Assembly (NCBI GenBank): GCA_016932315.1
Contig: JAFGDD010000004.1
Location: forward strand, 226,510-290,509
Direction of reading: 5' to 3'
Length of the DNA: 64,000 nucleotides
From: Candidatus Woesearchaeota archaeon
GTDB taxonomy: Archaea; Nanobdellota; Nanobdellia; Woesearchaeales; SM23-78
Positions within the stretch are counted from its first letter, which is position 1. Each line of letters starts with the position of its first letter. Positions 42,574-51,587 of the stretch are shown here, piece by piece. A model generated the notes under the pieces. The model saw only the letters and a program-made list of their open reading frames with translations. It was not told the DNA's origin and did not search any database. The translations under genes were made by a program, and so were the position numbers.

Positions 42574-42621
42574 TTCACAACAAAAATATTTATAAACAGA
42601 GGCATTGCACAACATATGGGG
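42574..42621 (+). promoter_or_regulatory. nrdR promoter with candidate tandem NrdR boxes
   Basis: The TATA is ATATTTATAAAC (42585-42596). CACAACATATGGGGT at 42607-42621, with the preceding G, matches 12 of 16 positions of the NrdR-box consensus as I recall it (ACACWATATATWGTGT). A weaker half with the same CACAACA core lies at 42575, exactly 32 bp (three helical turns) upstream. The boxes flank the TATA, as expected for repression. Confidence 0.45.
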
Positions 42622-42660
42622 TTTTGAATCTTAATATACGCTACAGGTGGGGTTTTTATT

Positions 42661-43155
42661 ATGAGGTGCCCTTTTTGCTCAAACAAGGATACTCAGGTAG
42701 TTGAGACCAGGGAAACAGGGGAAGACATTACTAGAAGGAGGAGGGAGTGCCTGAAGTGCAGCAAGCGCTTCACAACCTATGAGAAGCTTGAGACTATTAA
42801 TATAAGGGTTATCAAGAGGGATGGCAACAGGGAGTTCTTTGACAAGGAAAAGGTGAAGAAAGGAATCCTAAAGGCTTGCGAGAAGCGTCCCATAACCTTG
42901 CAGCAGATTGACAAGGTAGTTGATGAGATTGAGAAGGCTCTCATACAAAAGCATGCGCCTGAAGTGAGAAGCACTCTTATTGGCGACCTGGTGATGAAGC
43001 ACCTGAAGAAGCTTGATTCTGTCGCTTACATAAGGTTCGCCTCTGTTTACAGGGCTTTCCAGGATGTTGGAGAGTTTGAGAAGGAACTTAAGCTCTTGAA
43101 AAGCAATAACAATCATAAAAGTAATCATAAGAATTCAAAACCTAAAAAGGGGTAA
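42661..43155 (+). CDS. nrdR: Ribonucleotide reductase repressor NrdR
   Basis: 164 residues. The zinc ribbon MRCPFCSNKDTQVVETRE with CLKCSKRFTTYEKLE is followed by an ATP-cone (IRVIKRDGNREFFDKEKVKK, VRSTLIGDLVMKHLKKLD, VAYIRFASVYRAFQDVGEF). NrdR senses ATP and dATP and represses reductase genes, mainly in bacteria. The C-terminus has an Asn/Lys-rich tail. It sits 6 bp upstream of nrdJ in one operon, so it would repress itself along with the reductase. Confidence 0.95.
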   Translation: MRCPFCSNKDTQVVETRETGEDITRRRRECLKCSKRFTTYEKLETINIRVIKRDGNREFFDKEKVKKGILKACEKRPITLQQIDKVVDEIEKALIQKHAPEVRSTLIGDLVMKHLKKLDSVAYIRFASVYRAFQDVGEFEKELKLLKSNNNHKSNHKNSKPKKG

Positions 43156-43161
43156 GTTAAC

Positions 43162-45648
43162 ATGAAGCCTAAGATAGAAGATGATGAACTGGAAAAGATA
43201 AGAAAGGAACTAATCAAGAAGAAAGTTACTATGACAAACAATGCTAGAACTGTGCTTGAGAGGCGCTATCTCATAAAGAACGAGAACAACAAGATAGCAG
43301 AGACTCCTGAAGAATTATTCGCAAGAGTTGCAATTAATATCAGTTTGGCTGACAAGAACTATGATGAGAAAGCCAATATCAAGAAGACTGCCAGCGAGTT
43401 CTATGAGCTAATGGCAAACCTGGACTTTATTCCTAACTCTCCAACGCTCATGAATGCCGGCAGAGCACTCCAGCAGTTATCAGCCTGCTTTGTTCTGCCA
43501 ATAGATGATAATATGAGCAGCATAATGCAAACATTGTATGATACTGTAATGGTTCACAAGTCGGGCGGAGGAACTGGATTCAGCTTCTCAAGGCTCAGAG
43601 CGAACGGTGCAAGGATAAAAACAACTAATGGAACCTCGCCAGGCCCTGTCTCGTTCATAAGGATGTACAACAGCACAACAGAGGAGATAAAGCAAGGAGG
43701 CACAAGGAGAGGAGCCAATATGGGCATATTGCGCATAGACCATCCTGACATCATCAACTTCATCTATGCAAAGCAGGATAACTCTGCAATAACCAATTTC
43801 AACCTTTCTGTAGCTATCACAGACAAGTTCATGCAGGCAATGCACAAAGGCCAGTACTATAACCTGATTAATCCAAACAACGGAACCCATTACTCAATTG
43901 ATCAGCTCGAGTCAATACAGCACCAGACTCATAAGGACGCAGCTTCTCTTAGATTAAGCGCTGACAACAAGAAAGTGATTGATATTCATACAGGGGATGA
44001 CATAGGTGTTATCAGGGATGAGGCAGTGCTTCTTAGCGCAAAGAAAGTATTTGACCTCATAATCAAGATGGCATGGAATAATGGAGAGCCAGGTATAGTA
44101 TTCATTGACAAAATAAACGAGTTCAACCCAACTCCTGCAATTGGAATGATTGAGAGCACCAATCCTTGCGGTGAGCAGCCTCTTTTGCCATATGAGTCCT
44201 GCAACCTGGGCTCACTCAACCTTGTGAATTTTATTAAGAAGGGAGAGTTTGATTATGAGCGCTTTGGAAAAGCAGTCCGCACAGCAGTCCACTTCCTTGA
44301 CAATGTGATTGATATGAACCATTATCCAATCCCGCAGATTGAGAGCATGACTCTGGCTAACAGGAAGATCGGCTTAGGAATCATGGGCTTCGCAGACCTC
44401 CTCTTAGAATTAGAGACAGGATATAATTCTGAAAAAGCCATCAAGCTTGCAGAGAAGCTCATGAAATTCATTGATGATGAATCAAAGAAAGCTTCTGTTG
44501 AGCTTGCTAAGGTGAGAGGCGTCTTCCCTAACTTTAAGGACAGCATTTATGACAAGAATTCAAAGAACTTCAAAGGGGAAGACTTGCTGTTAAGAAACTC
44601 AACCACCACGACTATTGCGCCTACAGGTAGCATAAGCATAATAGCCAATGCGTCAAGCGGCATAGAGCCATTGTTTGCCATTGCCTTCAAGAGAATGAAT
44701 ATACTGCAGAAAGGGGATGAACTCATGGAAGTCAACCCGTTCTTTGAGAAGAAGATGAAAGAGCTCGGCATTTACTCAAAGGAATTAATGGAAGAAGTCT
44801 GCCAGAAAGGAGCAATCCAAGACATTGAGAAGATTCCAAAGGAAGTTCGAAAAGTGTTTGTAACATCGCACGATATAAGCCCTGAGTATCACATCAGGAT
44901 GCAGTCAGCATTCCAGAAAAAAACAGACAATGCAGTGAGCAAGACAGTCAATTTTTCTCACAGCGCAACAGAAGAAGACATTGCCAAGGTTTATGAGCTG
45001 GCATTTGAATCTGGATGCAAAGGAGTAACTGTTTACAGGGATGGCAGCAGGGAAGAGCAAGTCCTCAATATCATGAGCAAGAAGGAAGGAGCAAAAGAAG
45101 AAAAGAGAGAGATGCTCATCAAAAGAAAAAGGCCTTCAGTTACTATTGGAGCAACAAGGAAAACAAAAACTGGCTGCGGCAACCTTTACGTTACAATCAA
45201 TCAGGATGAGAAAGGAGAATTATTTGAAGTCTTCAACCAGATAGGAAAAGCAGGAGGATGCGCAGACTCCCAAGCAGAAGCAATCGGAAGGCTTGCATCT
45301 CTTGCACTACGCTCAGGCATTCATCCCAAAGAAATCGTTCACGAACTCAAAGGCATAAGCTGCCACAGACCATTTGGCTTTGGATCGACAAGAGTGCTTT
45401 CGTGCGCAGATGCTATTGGAAAAGCAATCGAGCAGCACATTCAGGAAATGGGAGTTAGGCTTCCGCCTCCTCCGCAACAAGTTGATCTTAGCAGCTACAC
45501 CAAGCCAGAACTTGAAACAGGAGCTGAATCAGAGCCTTCTGATAATCTGAAATTAACAGGAGCCTGCCCTATGTGCGGCGGACCATTAATAAGAACAGAA
45601 GGATGCATCAAGTGCGCAGCGAACTGCGGGTATAGCGAGTGCGCTTAA
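43162..45648 (+). CDS. nrdJ: Adenosylcobalamin-dependent ribonucleotide reductase (class II)
   Basis: 828 residues. It reduces ribonucleotides using B12-derived radicals without oxygen. Motifs are FIPNSPTLMNAGRALQQLSA-CF with the first active cysteine, SGGGTGFSFSRLR, NPCGEQPLLPYESCNLGS with the thiyl-radical cysteine, and TTIAPTGSISIIANASSGIE. A C-terminal domain (TKTGCGNLYVTINQDEKGE, SCHRPFG) and a CPMCGG-CIKC zinc-like tail match the NrdJ family. There is no intein and no N-terminal ATP-cone, so allosteric dATP inhibition may rest on NrdR instead. Confidence 0.96.
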   Translation: MKPKIEDDELEKIRKELIKKKVTMTNNARTVLERRYLIKNENNKIAETPEELFARVAINISLADKNYDEKANIKKTASEFYELMANLDFIPNSPTLMNAGRALQQLSACFVLPIDDNMSSIMQTLYDTVMVHKSGGGTGFSFSRLRANGARIKTTNGTSPGPVSFIRMYNSTTEEIKQGGTRRGANMGILRIDHPDIINFIYAKQDNSAITNFNLSVAITDKFMQAMHKGQYYNLINPNNGTHYSIDQLESIQHQTHKDAASLRLSADNKKVIDIHTGDDIGVIRDEAVLLSAKKVFDLIIKMAWNNGEPGIVFIDKINEFNPTPAIGMIESTNPCGEQPLLPYESCNLGSLNLVNFIKKGEFDYERFGKAVRTAVHFLDNVIDMNHYPIPQIESMTLANRKIGLGIMGFADLLLELETGYNSEKAIKLAEKLMKFIDDESKKASVELAKVRGVFPNFKDSIYDKNSKNFKGEDLLLRNSTTTTIAPTGSISIIANASSGIEPLFAIAFKRMNILQKGDELMEVNPFFEKKMKELGIYSKELMEEVCQKGAIQDIEKIPKEVRKVFVTSHDISPEYHIRMQSAFQKKTDNAVSKTVNFSHSATEEDIAKVYELAFESGCKGVTVYRDGSREEQVLNIMSKKEGAKEEKREMLIKRKRPSVTIGATRKTKTGCGNLYVTINQDEKGELFEVFNQIGKAGGCADSQAEAIGRLASLALRSGIHPKEIVHELKGISCHRPFGFGSTRVLSCADAIGKAIEQHIQEMGVRLPPPPQQVDLSSYTKPELETGAESEPSDNLKLTGACPMCGGPLIRTEGCIKCAANCGYSECA

Positions 45649-45649
45649 G

Positions 45650-46177
45650 ATGAGAAAAGAATTAGGATTAATTCATATATACACTGGCGAGGGTAGCGGG
45701 AAGACTAGCGCAGCCATGGGAAGGGCATTAAGAGCAAGGGGAGCGGGCTTGTCTGTTCTTGTGGCTCAGCTTTTCAAGAAAGATTGTAGCGAAGAAAAAG
45801 AACTTGTTAAGCTGGGAGTAAAATACCTGCAATATTCTTCACAACACCCTTTTTTCAAGAAATATTCTGCAACAGAATTAAAATCAGAGATAGAAAAATG
45901 CACTCTTTTCCTAAAAAAAGCATTTGAGATTGCAAAGAAAGACAGCTATGACTTGTTCATAATTGATGAAGCAGGGCCAGCAATCTCATATGACTTGGTT
46001 GATAAAAAAATTTTTATTGATTTGATTCATTCTAAGCCAAAAAACACAGAACTTATCATGACAGGCAGAGGGTTTCCGCAGGAATTCATTGAGCTTGCAG
46101 ATTACGTCACCAACATGACCCATGAAAAGCATCCTTTTGACAAAGGAATAAAAGCAAGAAAGGGGATTGATTATTAA
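45650..46177 (+). CDS. cobO: Cob(I)alamin adenosyltransferase (CobO/BtuR type)
   Basis: 175 residues. LIHIYTGEGSGKTSAAMGRA is the P-loop of the CobA/BtuR family, RARGAGLSVLVAQLFK the second strand, and YDLFIIDEAGPAIS the acidic motif. ELIMTGRGFPQEFIELADYV-TNM matches the family's TGR region. It puts the adenosyl group on cobalamin, making the cofactor that the class II reductase needs. It begins 2 bp after nrdJ. Its functional fit with nrdJ is direct. Confidence 0.92.
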   Translation: MRKELGLIHIYTGEGSGKTSAAMGRALRARGAGLSVLVAQLFKKDCSEEKELVKLGVKYLQYSSQHPFFKKYSATELKSEIEKCTLFLKKAFEIAKKDSYDLFIIDEAGPAISYDLVDKKIFIDLIHSKPKNTELIMTGRGFPQEFIELADYVTNMTHEKHPFDKGIKARKGIDY

Positions 46178-46223
46178 GATTAAAGAAATTTTTATCTTTT
46201 AAACTATTTTAGGGGGATCAACT

Positions 46224-46511
46224 ATGTTCATGTTCATTTTTCTAGGATTAGTTGATACCATTATCGGCGCATTAATGATAGCCACGCACCTCGGATTATT
46301 GCATGAGTGGAGGCTTGCAACCATGAGTGCAGTTTACCTGGTAGGCAAGGGAGTTATTTTTAGGGGAAGCTTTCTAAGCCTAATGGATGTTTTCGCAGGC
46401 ATTTATTTCATTCTTATCATGCTCGGCGTCAGAACAATTCTTGTTTATGCATTTGCTTTGGTGCTTGCCTATAAGCTCATTACGAGCCTGATAATGAGGG
46501 GCTTGGGCTGA
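46224..46511 (+). CDS. Small three-helix membrane protein
   Basis: 95 residues, mostly hydrophobic, with three membrane segments (FIFLGLVDTIIGALMIA; FLSLMDVFAGIYFILIMLG; ILVYAFALVLAYKLITSLI). A glycine-rich GKGVIFRGSFLS link lies between. AGGGGGATC is the ribosome site. The family is unknown to me, though such proteins recur in DPANN genomes. It may be in the nrd message or separate (47 bp gap). Confidence 0.7.
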   Translation: MFMFIFLGLVDTIIGALMIATHLGLLHEWRLATMSAVYLVGKGVIFRGSFLSLMDVFAGIYFILIMLGVRTILVYAFALVLAYKLITSLIMRGLG

Positions 46512-46685
46512 GAATTCGTCGTGCTTTTTGGTGTTTTGGTGAAGGTTCTTGCAACGATGTTAAACCACGGAGGTACCCAGCCGCCTCAATACGCTCAGGC
46601 TTTCTGAGGTAAATCAACATCAACGGTGATTGACGATTAGTTGCTGATTACAACCTTATTATGATGGAGCCTTTATAAATACCCT
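46512..46685 (+). other. Intergenic region without a recognised gene
   Basis: 174 bp. It holds a short TCAG-GCTTT-CTGA hairpin (about 46595-46607), GTTGAT-like arms around 46615-46640 and a TTATAAATACC TATA near 46673. C/D-box guide RNA motifs were looked for and do not line up. No convincing frame beyond a 16-codon one. Confidence 0.35.
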
Positions 46686-47459
46686 GTGAAGGCATTTTAC
46701 AGAGTTGAATACCACAAGCTTTTTAAATCACTCATGACCTTTTACTACTCTATGGTTTACTGGTTGGACTTTGTTTACAGCCCGCCATGGTTCTATGGCA
46801 AGGACATAGCAATTGATGTATTAAGCGCAATAGTGGTTTTGCTTATCGGAGTCTTCAGTTTCAGGAACTTCTGCCTGGATAAAAAGAATAAGAGGCACTT
46901 TTTCCTAGGAGCAGCCTTTGTAATGCTAGGCTTATCATTCATAGTCAAGATTCTTACAAATGTCTTAACCAGGGACACCAGCTGGCTGGCAAAACAGTTC
47001 TGGGTATCAATACTAGGAAACCAGATAGTGCGCTCATACACATTAATACCTGCTTTAGGATTCTTCTTGTTCGCCTTGCTCACACTCTTTGGTTTTTACA
47101 TCATTTATGCGTTGTCATCAAAAGATGAGTTGTCAATGAATTACGTAATAATAGCTTACTTTATACTAATATCAACTTATTTCACAAGGTTCACCTATTT
47201 CGTAGTATATTTGACAGCATTCATCTTCCTGCTAGCTATTGCCAGACGCTACTTCCTTGCTTACAAGAAGAACAAGTACAAAAACACATTGTTCCTGTGC
47301 ATAAGCTTTGCAATAATCACCATAAGCCAGTTCGTCTTCATATTCACCTCGTCCAACCCAGCCATTTATGCTCTAGCTGAATTAATCCAGTTCATAGGCT
47401 ACTTATTCTTACTCTACACATTTGTGATGGTGCTCAGGAATGCAAAGAAAGAGAAGTAG
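46686..47459 (+). CDS. Seven-helix membrane protein coupled to a winged-helix gene
   Basis: 257 residues as drawn from GTG 46686. Starts at ATG 46734 or 46752 fit the TATA box at 46671-46680 better and may be real. Six or seven membrane helices follow ([70 protein letters not shown] and others). Long aromatic loops, no enzyme motif. The next gene overlaps it by 20 bp and encodes a DNA-binding protein, so a membrane sensor paired with a regulator is a reasonable idea, not a demonstrated one. Confidence 0.68.
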   Translation: MKAFYRVEYHKLFKSLMTFYYSMVYWLDFVYSPPWFYGKDIAIDVLSAIVVLLIGVFSFRNFCLDKKNKRHFFLGAAFVMLGLSFIVKILTNVLTRDTSWLAKQFWVSILGNQIVRSYTLIPALGFFLFALLTLFGFYIIYALSSKDELSMNYVIIAYFILISTYFTRFTYFVVYLTAFIFLLAIARRYFLAYKKNKYKNTLFLCISFAIITISQFVFIFTSSNPAIYALAELIQFIGYLFLLYTFVMVLRNAKKEK

Positions 47460-47712
47460 ATTGGACATAGTATATGACATGCTCCTCACCATAAGTAATA
47501 AGGGAGGAAAGATTAAGCCAACCCATCTAATGTACAAAGCGAATTTATCTCATACTCAGATGAAGCAATACCTTGGCGAGCTTAAAGAAAAGCAATTAGT
47601 TGAAGAGCAGGAGAAGGACGAAAGGAAAATGCTGGTTCTAACAGATAAAGGATTTGCACTCATCCAGAAATTCAACCAGATGCGAGAATTCGAGAAGACG
47701 TTTGGATTGTGA
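47440..47712 (+). CDS. Winged-helix DNA-binding protein
   Basis: 90 residues. [20 protein letters not shown], the helix-turn-helix [20 protein letters not shown] and the wing [20 protein letters not shown] form a classic archaeal wHTH of the PadR/ArnR-like small type. There is no sensor domain. The ATG is inside the end of the membrane protein gene with GCTCAGG upstream, so the two are translated together. Confidence 0.85.
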   Translation: MQRKRSRLDIVYDMLLTISNKGGKIKPTHLMYKANLSHTQMKQYLGELKEKQLVEEQEKDERKMLVLTDKGFALIQKFNQMREFEKTFGL

Positions 47713-47731
47713 GCATTCTCTTATCAAAGAA

Positions 47732-48175
47732 TTAATGTGCTTGTTTTTTTTGTTTATATCTTTCTCTAGCAAAAGATTCCGCTTGAACTGTATGCAAGCT
47801 TATTGTAGGAGTCTCTTCTGTCCAAGTTGTTCCTTTAATACCTTCCTTGTTTAGTATATCCTCGACCGATTTTCTTTTTTTTCTAGTGGTATATACTAAA
47901 AGAAGAGGGCGCTCTCCGTAGTTAGGGTCGCCTGGTTAATTTTCATGCAGGTTATGTTTAAGCCCTATAATTTCATTATTCCTTATATAAGGCAGTAAAC
48001 TTTCAACATGCTTTTTTATTAATCCCATGGGCGCTTTTAGGAAGAATTTTCCTTGTGGCTCCTTACTAAAGGGGCCGAGGTATTCGTATTGCTGCCAATA
48101 ATTGCCAGGAGCGCTCTCATAAACCTTTCCAAATCGTTTAATCATTTTTTGCTTTAATGATTTAATCTTTAGCAT
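47732..48175 (-). pseudogene. Gene of unknown function interrupted by an in-frame TAA
   Basis: Reading from ATG 48175, 79 codons (MLKIKSLKQKMIKRFGKVYE through GLKHNLHEN) end at TAA 47936-47938. The same frame then continues for 67 more sense codons (PGDPNYGERPLLLVYTT, SVEDILNKEGIKGTTWTEE, SFARERYKQKK) to a TAA at 47732-47734. Both halves read as ordinary protein. A coding-strand TATA (AATTATAAAAAG) lies about 28 bp upstream of ATG. One base change from a sense codon would explain it. Recoding or a sequencing error are alternatives. The family is unknown. Confidence 0.55.
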
Positions 48176-48297
48176 TGAACAATCCCTTAATTTTTGGCTT
48201 TTTATAATTTCTGTTTTGAATACGCCGTTAAATTTAATATTTTTCGTTAACTTTTTATTCTCATAATATTTACTTCATCTTATTCGGAGGTGGCATT

Positions 48298-48555
48298 TTG
48301 AGCGAAGAAAGAGAAGTTGGGAAGGTAACGCATTACTTCAGCAAGATAGGTGTTGCTGTTATTGAATTGAAAGATACTCTGAAGGATGGACAAACCATTC
48401 ATATCAAGGGAGCAACCACTGATTTTACACAGACAGTCAGTTCCATGCAGATAGAGCACAAAGAAGTGCAGGAAGCAGAGGGCGGGCAGAGCATTGGCAT
48501 GAAAGTTGCTGAGCCTGTCAGGGAGCACGACCAGGTATTTGTTGTTGAGGGATAA
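48298..48555 (+). CDS. Translation elongation factor-like beta-barrel protein
   Basis: 85 residues, using a TTG start behind CGGAGGTG. VGKVTHYFSKIGVAVIELKD, TLKDGQTIHIKGATTDFTQ, MQIEHKEVQEAEGGQSIG and MKVAEPVREHDQVFVVEG trace one EF-Tu domain-2-type barrel. Free-standing versions are known in archaea and near U32 peptidases in bacteria, with unknown role. There is no GTPase domain. A T-rich tract (48558-48583) separates it from the convergent regulator. Confidence 0.85.
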   Translation: MSEEREVGKVTHYFSKIGVAVIELKDTLKDGQTIHIKGATTDFTQTVSSMQIEHKEVQEAEGGQSIGMKVAEPVREHDQVFVVEG

Positions 48556-48586
48556 GCTTTTTGTTTCTTTTTTTCTAGTAAGAAGA

Positions 48587-49576
48587 TTAAATTTTTTCAG
48601 CTTTCATTGGTAAATGAGTGTATTTATGGACATTTGTTAATTGAATCGTATTATACTCCTTGATCAAGCCAGAATTATTATTTTTTATTTCCCTCAGAAT
48701 TTCATTAAATCTTTCAGGGTTGTTAACTTCAACATCTATTTCCAGATCCCAAATGCCAAACGTCTTAACAGAATATACAACATTTGAGAACTGCTTTGCA
48801 AAGCTTAAGATTTTCTTTTCTTTTTCTTCATTCGGCCCGTTAATCTGAATCATTATCTTGTATCTGAACTGGTTAAGAAGCTCGTTATCTAGATAAATTG
48901 TGTAGCCGTTGATTATCTTGTTTTTTTCAAGATTTTTTAGCCTGTATCTTACAGCATCAAGGGAAAGCTTAATCTTTTCAGAAAGCTCAAGGCTTGTGAT
49001 CCTACAGTTGTTTGAGATTTCTTTTAAAATCATTAAGTCCTTCTTATCCAGCTTTGGCCTGGTTATCTGCTCCCCAAATTCTTTTTCTGAGAATTGCATT
49101 CTTTTTTCTTTGGATAAGAGGTAATCTCTAGGATAAAATTCTCCTGTTATTATGGTTGCTATTTGCTGCTCTGAAAAATATTCTCCGTATTTATTCTTGA
49201 TTTCATTTATTGTTTTCTTTAATTCAGATATGTTCCTTGCCATAACGCAGAACATCAGGTCATATCTTCCTGTGCAGGATGCTAGGAAAGGCACGTATTC
49301 GTGGTCTTTCAGGTAATCAATAAGCTCTTTTTCCTTGGCTTCTGTCAGGTTCTGGAGCCTTGTGAAAAACCTGTAAGGAAAATATCCGAAAAACCCGTAA
49401 TCGATATTTGTCAAGAAGAATTTTATTACGCCTTTTTTTATTAGGTTATTGAGACGATAATGCGTGGCTGGCTGGCTCAGTTTAACTTTTTTAGCTAATT
49501 GTGTTGTTGGGGTTCTTGCGTTTAAATCCAGCTCATAGAGTATTTTCTTTTCCTTCACATCTAACTTGTAAGCCAT
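48587..49576 (-). CDS. Double Lrp/AsnC-type transcriptional regulator
   Basis: 329 residues in two Lrp units. The first helix-turn-helix is LYELDLNARTPTTQLAKKVK-LSQPATHYRL, the second LKEISNNCRITSLELSEKIK-LSLDAVRYRL, with sensor regions YFPYRFFTRLQNLTEAKEKE and YKIMIQINGPNEEKEKKIL. It resembles 30858-31919 and 54521-55495 in order and spacing. The start is at ATG 49576 with AATATAAAACTC upstream on the coding strand. No clear target is adjacent, though the divergent unknown gene at 49695 is a candidate. Confidence 0.85.
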   Translation of the reverse strand: MAYKLDVKEKKILYELDLNARTPTTQLAKKVKLSQPATHYRLNNLIKKGVIKFFLTNIDYGFFGYFPYRFFTRLQNLTEAKEKELIDYLKDHEYVPFLASCTGRYDLMFCVMARNISELKKTINEIKNKYGEYFSEQQIATIITGEFYPRDYLLSKEKRMQFSEKEFGEQITRPKLDKKDLMILKEISNNCRITSLELSEKIKLSLDAVRYRLKNLEKNKIINGYTIYLDNELLNQFRYKIMIQINGPNEEKEKKILSFAKQFSNVVYSVKTFGIWDLEIDVEVNNPERFNEILREIKNNNSGLIKEYNTIQLTNVHKYTHLPMKAEKI

Positions 49577-49694
49577 TGATTATATTAGCTGAGTTTTATA
49601 TTTAAATTTTGCTGTTTTTATTTAAATATTAGTAAAAACATTTATATCTAAGGCATTATTAATCACAGGGTAGTAAACTACGAGGAGAATGAAG

Positions 49695-50471
49695 ATGAAA
49701 GATGTAAGCTATGAAGAATTAAAACAGCGAATAAAAGATTTGATAGATGCGAGAGAAGAAGAATTTAACCTCGCGGAAATAAATGATGAGCTTAGTGCTT
49801 TAAATAGACAACTTAGGGAATCTACAGGATTAATGAATAGAATAGAAGGCAAAGAAATCCAATCTAGAGTTTATGTAACAGAAATATCTGATTTGGGAAG
49901 ATTACAAAACGGAATGACTCATGATGACCCAACGTTCCCTCTTGAAACAACATGCAAGGGAAGGATACTTGTTTTAAAATATCTTCCATTTGGAACTTCA
50001 GAAGAGTTTTATAAATTTCTTGGTAAATTAGAGAGGATTGATGGAGTAAAAAAACAAAAATGTAAAAAACCAAGAATAAATTTTGAACCTGTCTTTTCTA
50101 TGAGAGATTCTGATAAGTGGTCGTTACACCACCCTAACGCTGAGTGGAATTACGATGTTTTCTATCTTGATGAACTTACAAAAGCACCCTCAACATTAAG
50201 AGCAGGAAAAGCAGTTACATATCACCCCCGTTCATTTCAACGCGAAATAATGGATAGGGTTAAGATCCCTGGGCAGTACGAATTTCCGGGAGGATGTCAT
50301 CAAGATCCTGACGGGCCGTGGATTCCGGAACATTGGGAATATAAACGTACTGGAAAATACGAAACTGTTAACGTTGATAAGCCAGGCATACTATTTCCAA
50401 TGGCAATTCTTTCAGCAGGAAGCTCAAAAGATTTAGACAATCTTGAAAAAAGAATTGGTCTTGTTAAATAA
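49695..50471 (+). CDS. Unknown 258-residue protein
   Basis: A helical N-terminus (YEELKQRIKDLIDAREEEF, LSALNRQLRESTGLM) is followed by a mixed domain rich in aromatic and proline residues (FGTSEEFYKFLGKLERIDG, SLHHPNAEWNYDVFYLDEL, PGGCHQDPDGPWIPEHWEYK). His and Asp residues in the last part could bind a metal, but no known motif applies. The second ATG (49695) is spaced properly from CGAGGAG. CATTTATATC at about 49639 is the TATA. It is divergent from a double-Lrp regulator. Confidence 0.68.
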   Translation: MKDVSYEELKQRIKDLIDAREEEFNLAEINDELSALNRQLRESTGLMNRIEGKEIQSRVYVTEISDLGRLQNGMTHDDPTFPLETTCKGRILVLKYLPFGTSEEFYKFLGKLERIDGVKKQKCKKPRINFEPVFSMRDSDKWSLHHPNAEWNYDVFYLDELTKAPSTLRAGKAVTYHPRSFQREIMDRVKIPGQYEFPGGCHQDPDGPWIPEHWEYKRTGKYETVNVDKPGILFPMAILSAGSSKDLDNLEKRIGLVK

Positions 50472-50644
50472 TAACTTTCAAAATCTTCGATTTTGACTAA
50501 TTGCGAGAGAAACCAGACTAAAGCATATAGAAAAAAATGAAGGCCTATTAGGTCCTATTAAGAGAAGCGAAAATGCAATATGTTTGTTGACTGATATTCT
50601 TTTTCATTAAACTTATAAATACATAAAAGCCTATTTGTGGTATC
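50472..50644. other. Intergenic region with a short hairpin
   Basis: CAAAATC-TTC-GATTTTG (about 50480-50496) is a small perfect hairpin, perhaps a terminator of the upstream gene. The near-repeat GGCCTATTAGGTCCTATTA lies about 50543. The yvcK TATA (CTTATAAATAC) is at 50611-50621. No gene is seen. Confidence 0.4.
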
Positions 50645-51577
50645 ATGCAGAAGATTGTGGTTATTGGTGGAGGAACAGGCTCTTATACTATTCTAAGAGG
50701 CCTGAAGAATCATAATATTGAGCTCACAGCAATTGTTTCTATGATGGATTCTGGCGGAAGCACAGGCAGGCTTAGGGACGAGTTTGGTTTTCTGCCTCAA
50801 GGAGATGTGAGGCGCTGCCTCTTGGCATTAAGCCCTGATACTGGCATGCTCAGGAAGTTGTTTGAGTACAGGTTCAGCAGGGGTGTTGGCTTGAACGGCC
50901 ATAACCTCGGCAACTTGTTTCTCACAGCATTAAGGGATATTACTGGCAGAGAAGAAGAAGCTATCCGAGAAGCTGCCAAGATTCTGAACATCAAGGGAAG
51001 AGTGCTTCCTGTTACTACAACCAATTGCCAGCTTGGAGCAATACTGGAGAATAATCAAGTGGTAGTGGGTGAGACGAATATTGATATTCCAAGGCATGAT
51101 CCTGAGCTTAAGATTAAGAAGCTCTTCCTTGTGCCAAAGCCGAGGGCTTATAATGAAACCATTAAAGCTATTCTTGCAGCAGATAAAATAATCATAGGAC
51201 CAGGAGACCTTTTTACCAGCGTAATTCCAAACCTCTTGGTGGGGGGCGTTGTCCCTGCTATTAAGAAGTCCAAGGCAAAGAAGGTTTATGTTTGCAACAT
51301 CATGACCAAGTATGGCGAGACAACTGGTTTTAAGGCTTCTGATTTTGTTAATGAACTAGAGAAATACTTGGGCAAGGATGTTCTGAATTATTTGGTTTGC
51401 AACAACAAGAAGCCTTCCAAGGCCTTGCTCGAGGATTATCAAAAGGAAAAAGCAGAATATGTTGAGCCTGACCTGGTGAGCAAGAAGATAAGGGCAGTCA
51501 AGACAGATCTGCTTGATAACATAGACTTGGCAAGGCATAATCCTGAAAAACTAGCTAGGACTATAATGAAACTCTGA
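50645..51577 (+). CDS. yvcK: YvcK/CofD-family UDP-sugar-binding regulator
   Basis: 310 residues. IVVIGGGTGSYTILRGLKNH, IVSMMDSGGSTGRLRDEFG, LPQGDVRRCLLALS and IIGPGDLFTSVIPNLLVGG define the YvcK branch of the CofD fold. Bacterial YvcK binds UDP-GlcNAc and tunes cell-wall precursor flux, including GlmS activity. Here a glmS lies two genes on in the same operon. That match suggests a related control of amino-sugar synthesis. The F420-linked CofD role is less likely given these motifs. Confidence 0.9.
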   Translation: MQKIVVIGGGTGSYTILRGLKNHNIELTAIVSMMDSGGSTGRLRDEFGFLPQGDVRRCLLALSPDTGMLRKLFEYRFSRGVGLNGHNLGNLFLTALRDITGREEEAIREAAKILNIKGRVLPVTTTNCQLGAILENNQVVVGETNIDIPRHDPELKIKKLFLVPKPRAYNETIKAILAADKIIIGPGDLFTSVIPNLLVGGVVPAIKKSKAKKVYVCNIMTKYGETTGFKASDFVNELEKYLGKDVLNYLVCNNKKPSKALLEDYQKEKAEYVEPDLVSKKIRAVKTDLLDNIDLARHNPEKLARTIMKL

Positions 51578-51587
51578 GAATAAAACA

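Noticed and set aside
42574..42660. Cobalamin riboswitch before the B12-dependent reductase operon
   Set aside because: No B12-box sequence and too little space for the fold.
46512..46685. Possible C/D-box guide RNA
   Set aside because: CTGA and TGA-rich bits occur but no C, D', C', D order with guide-length spacing.
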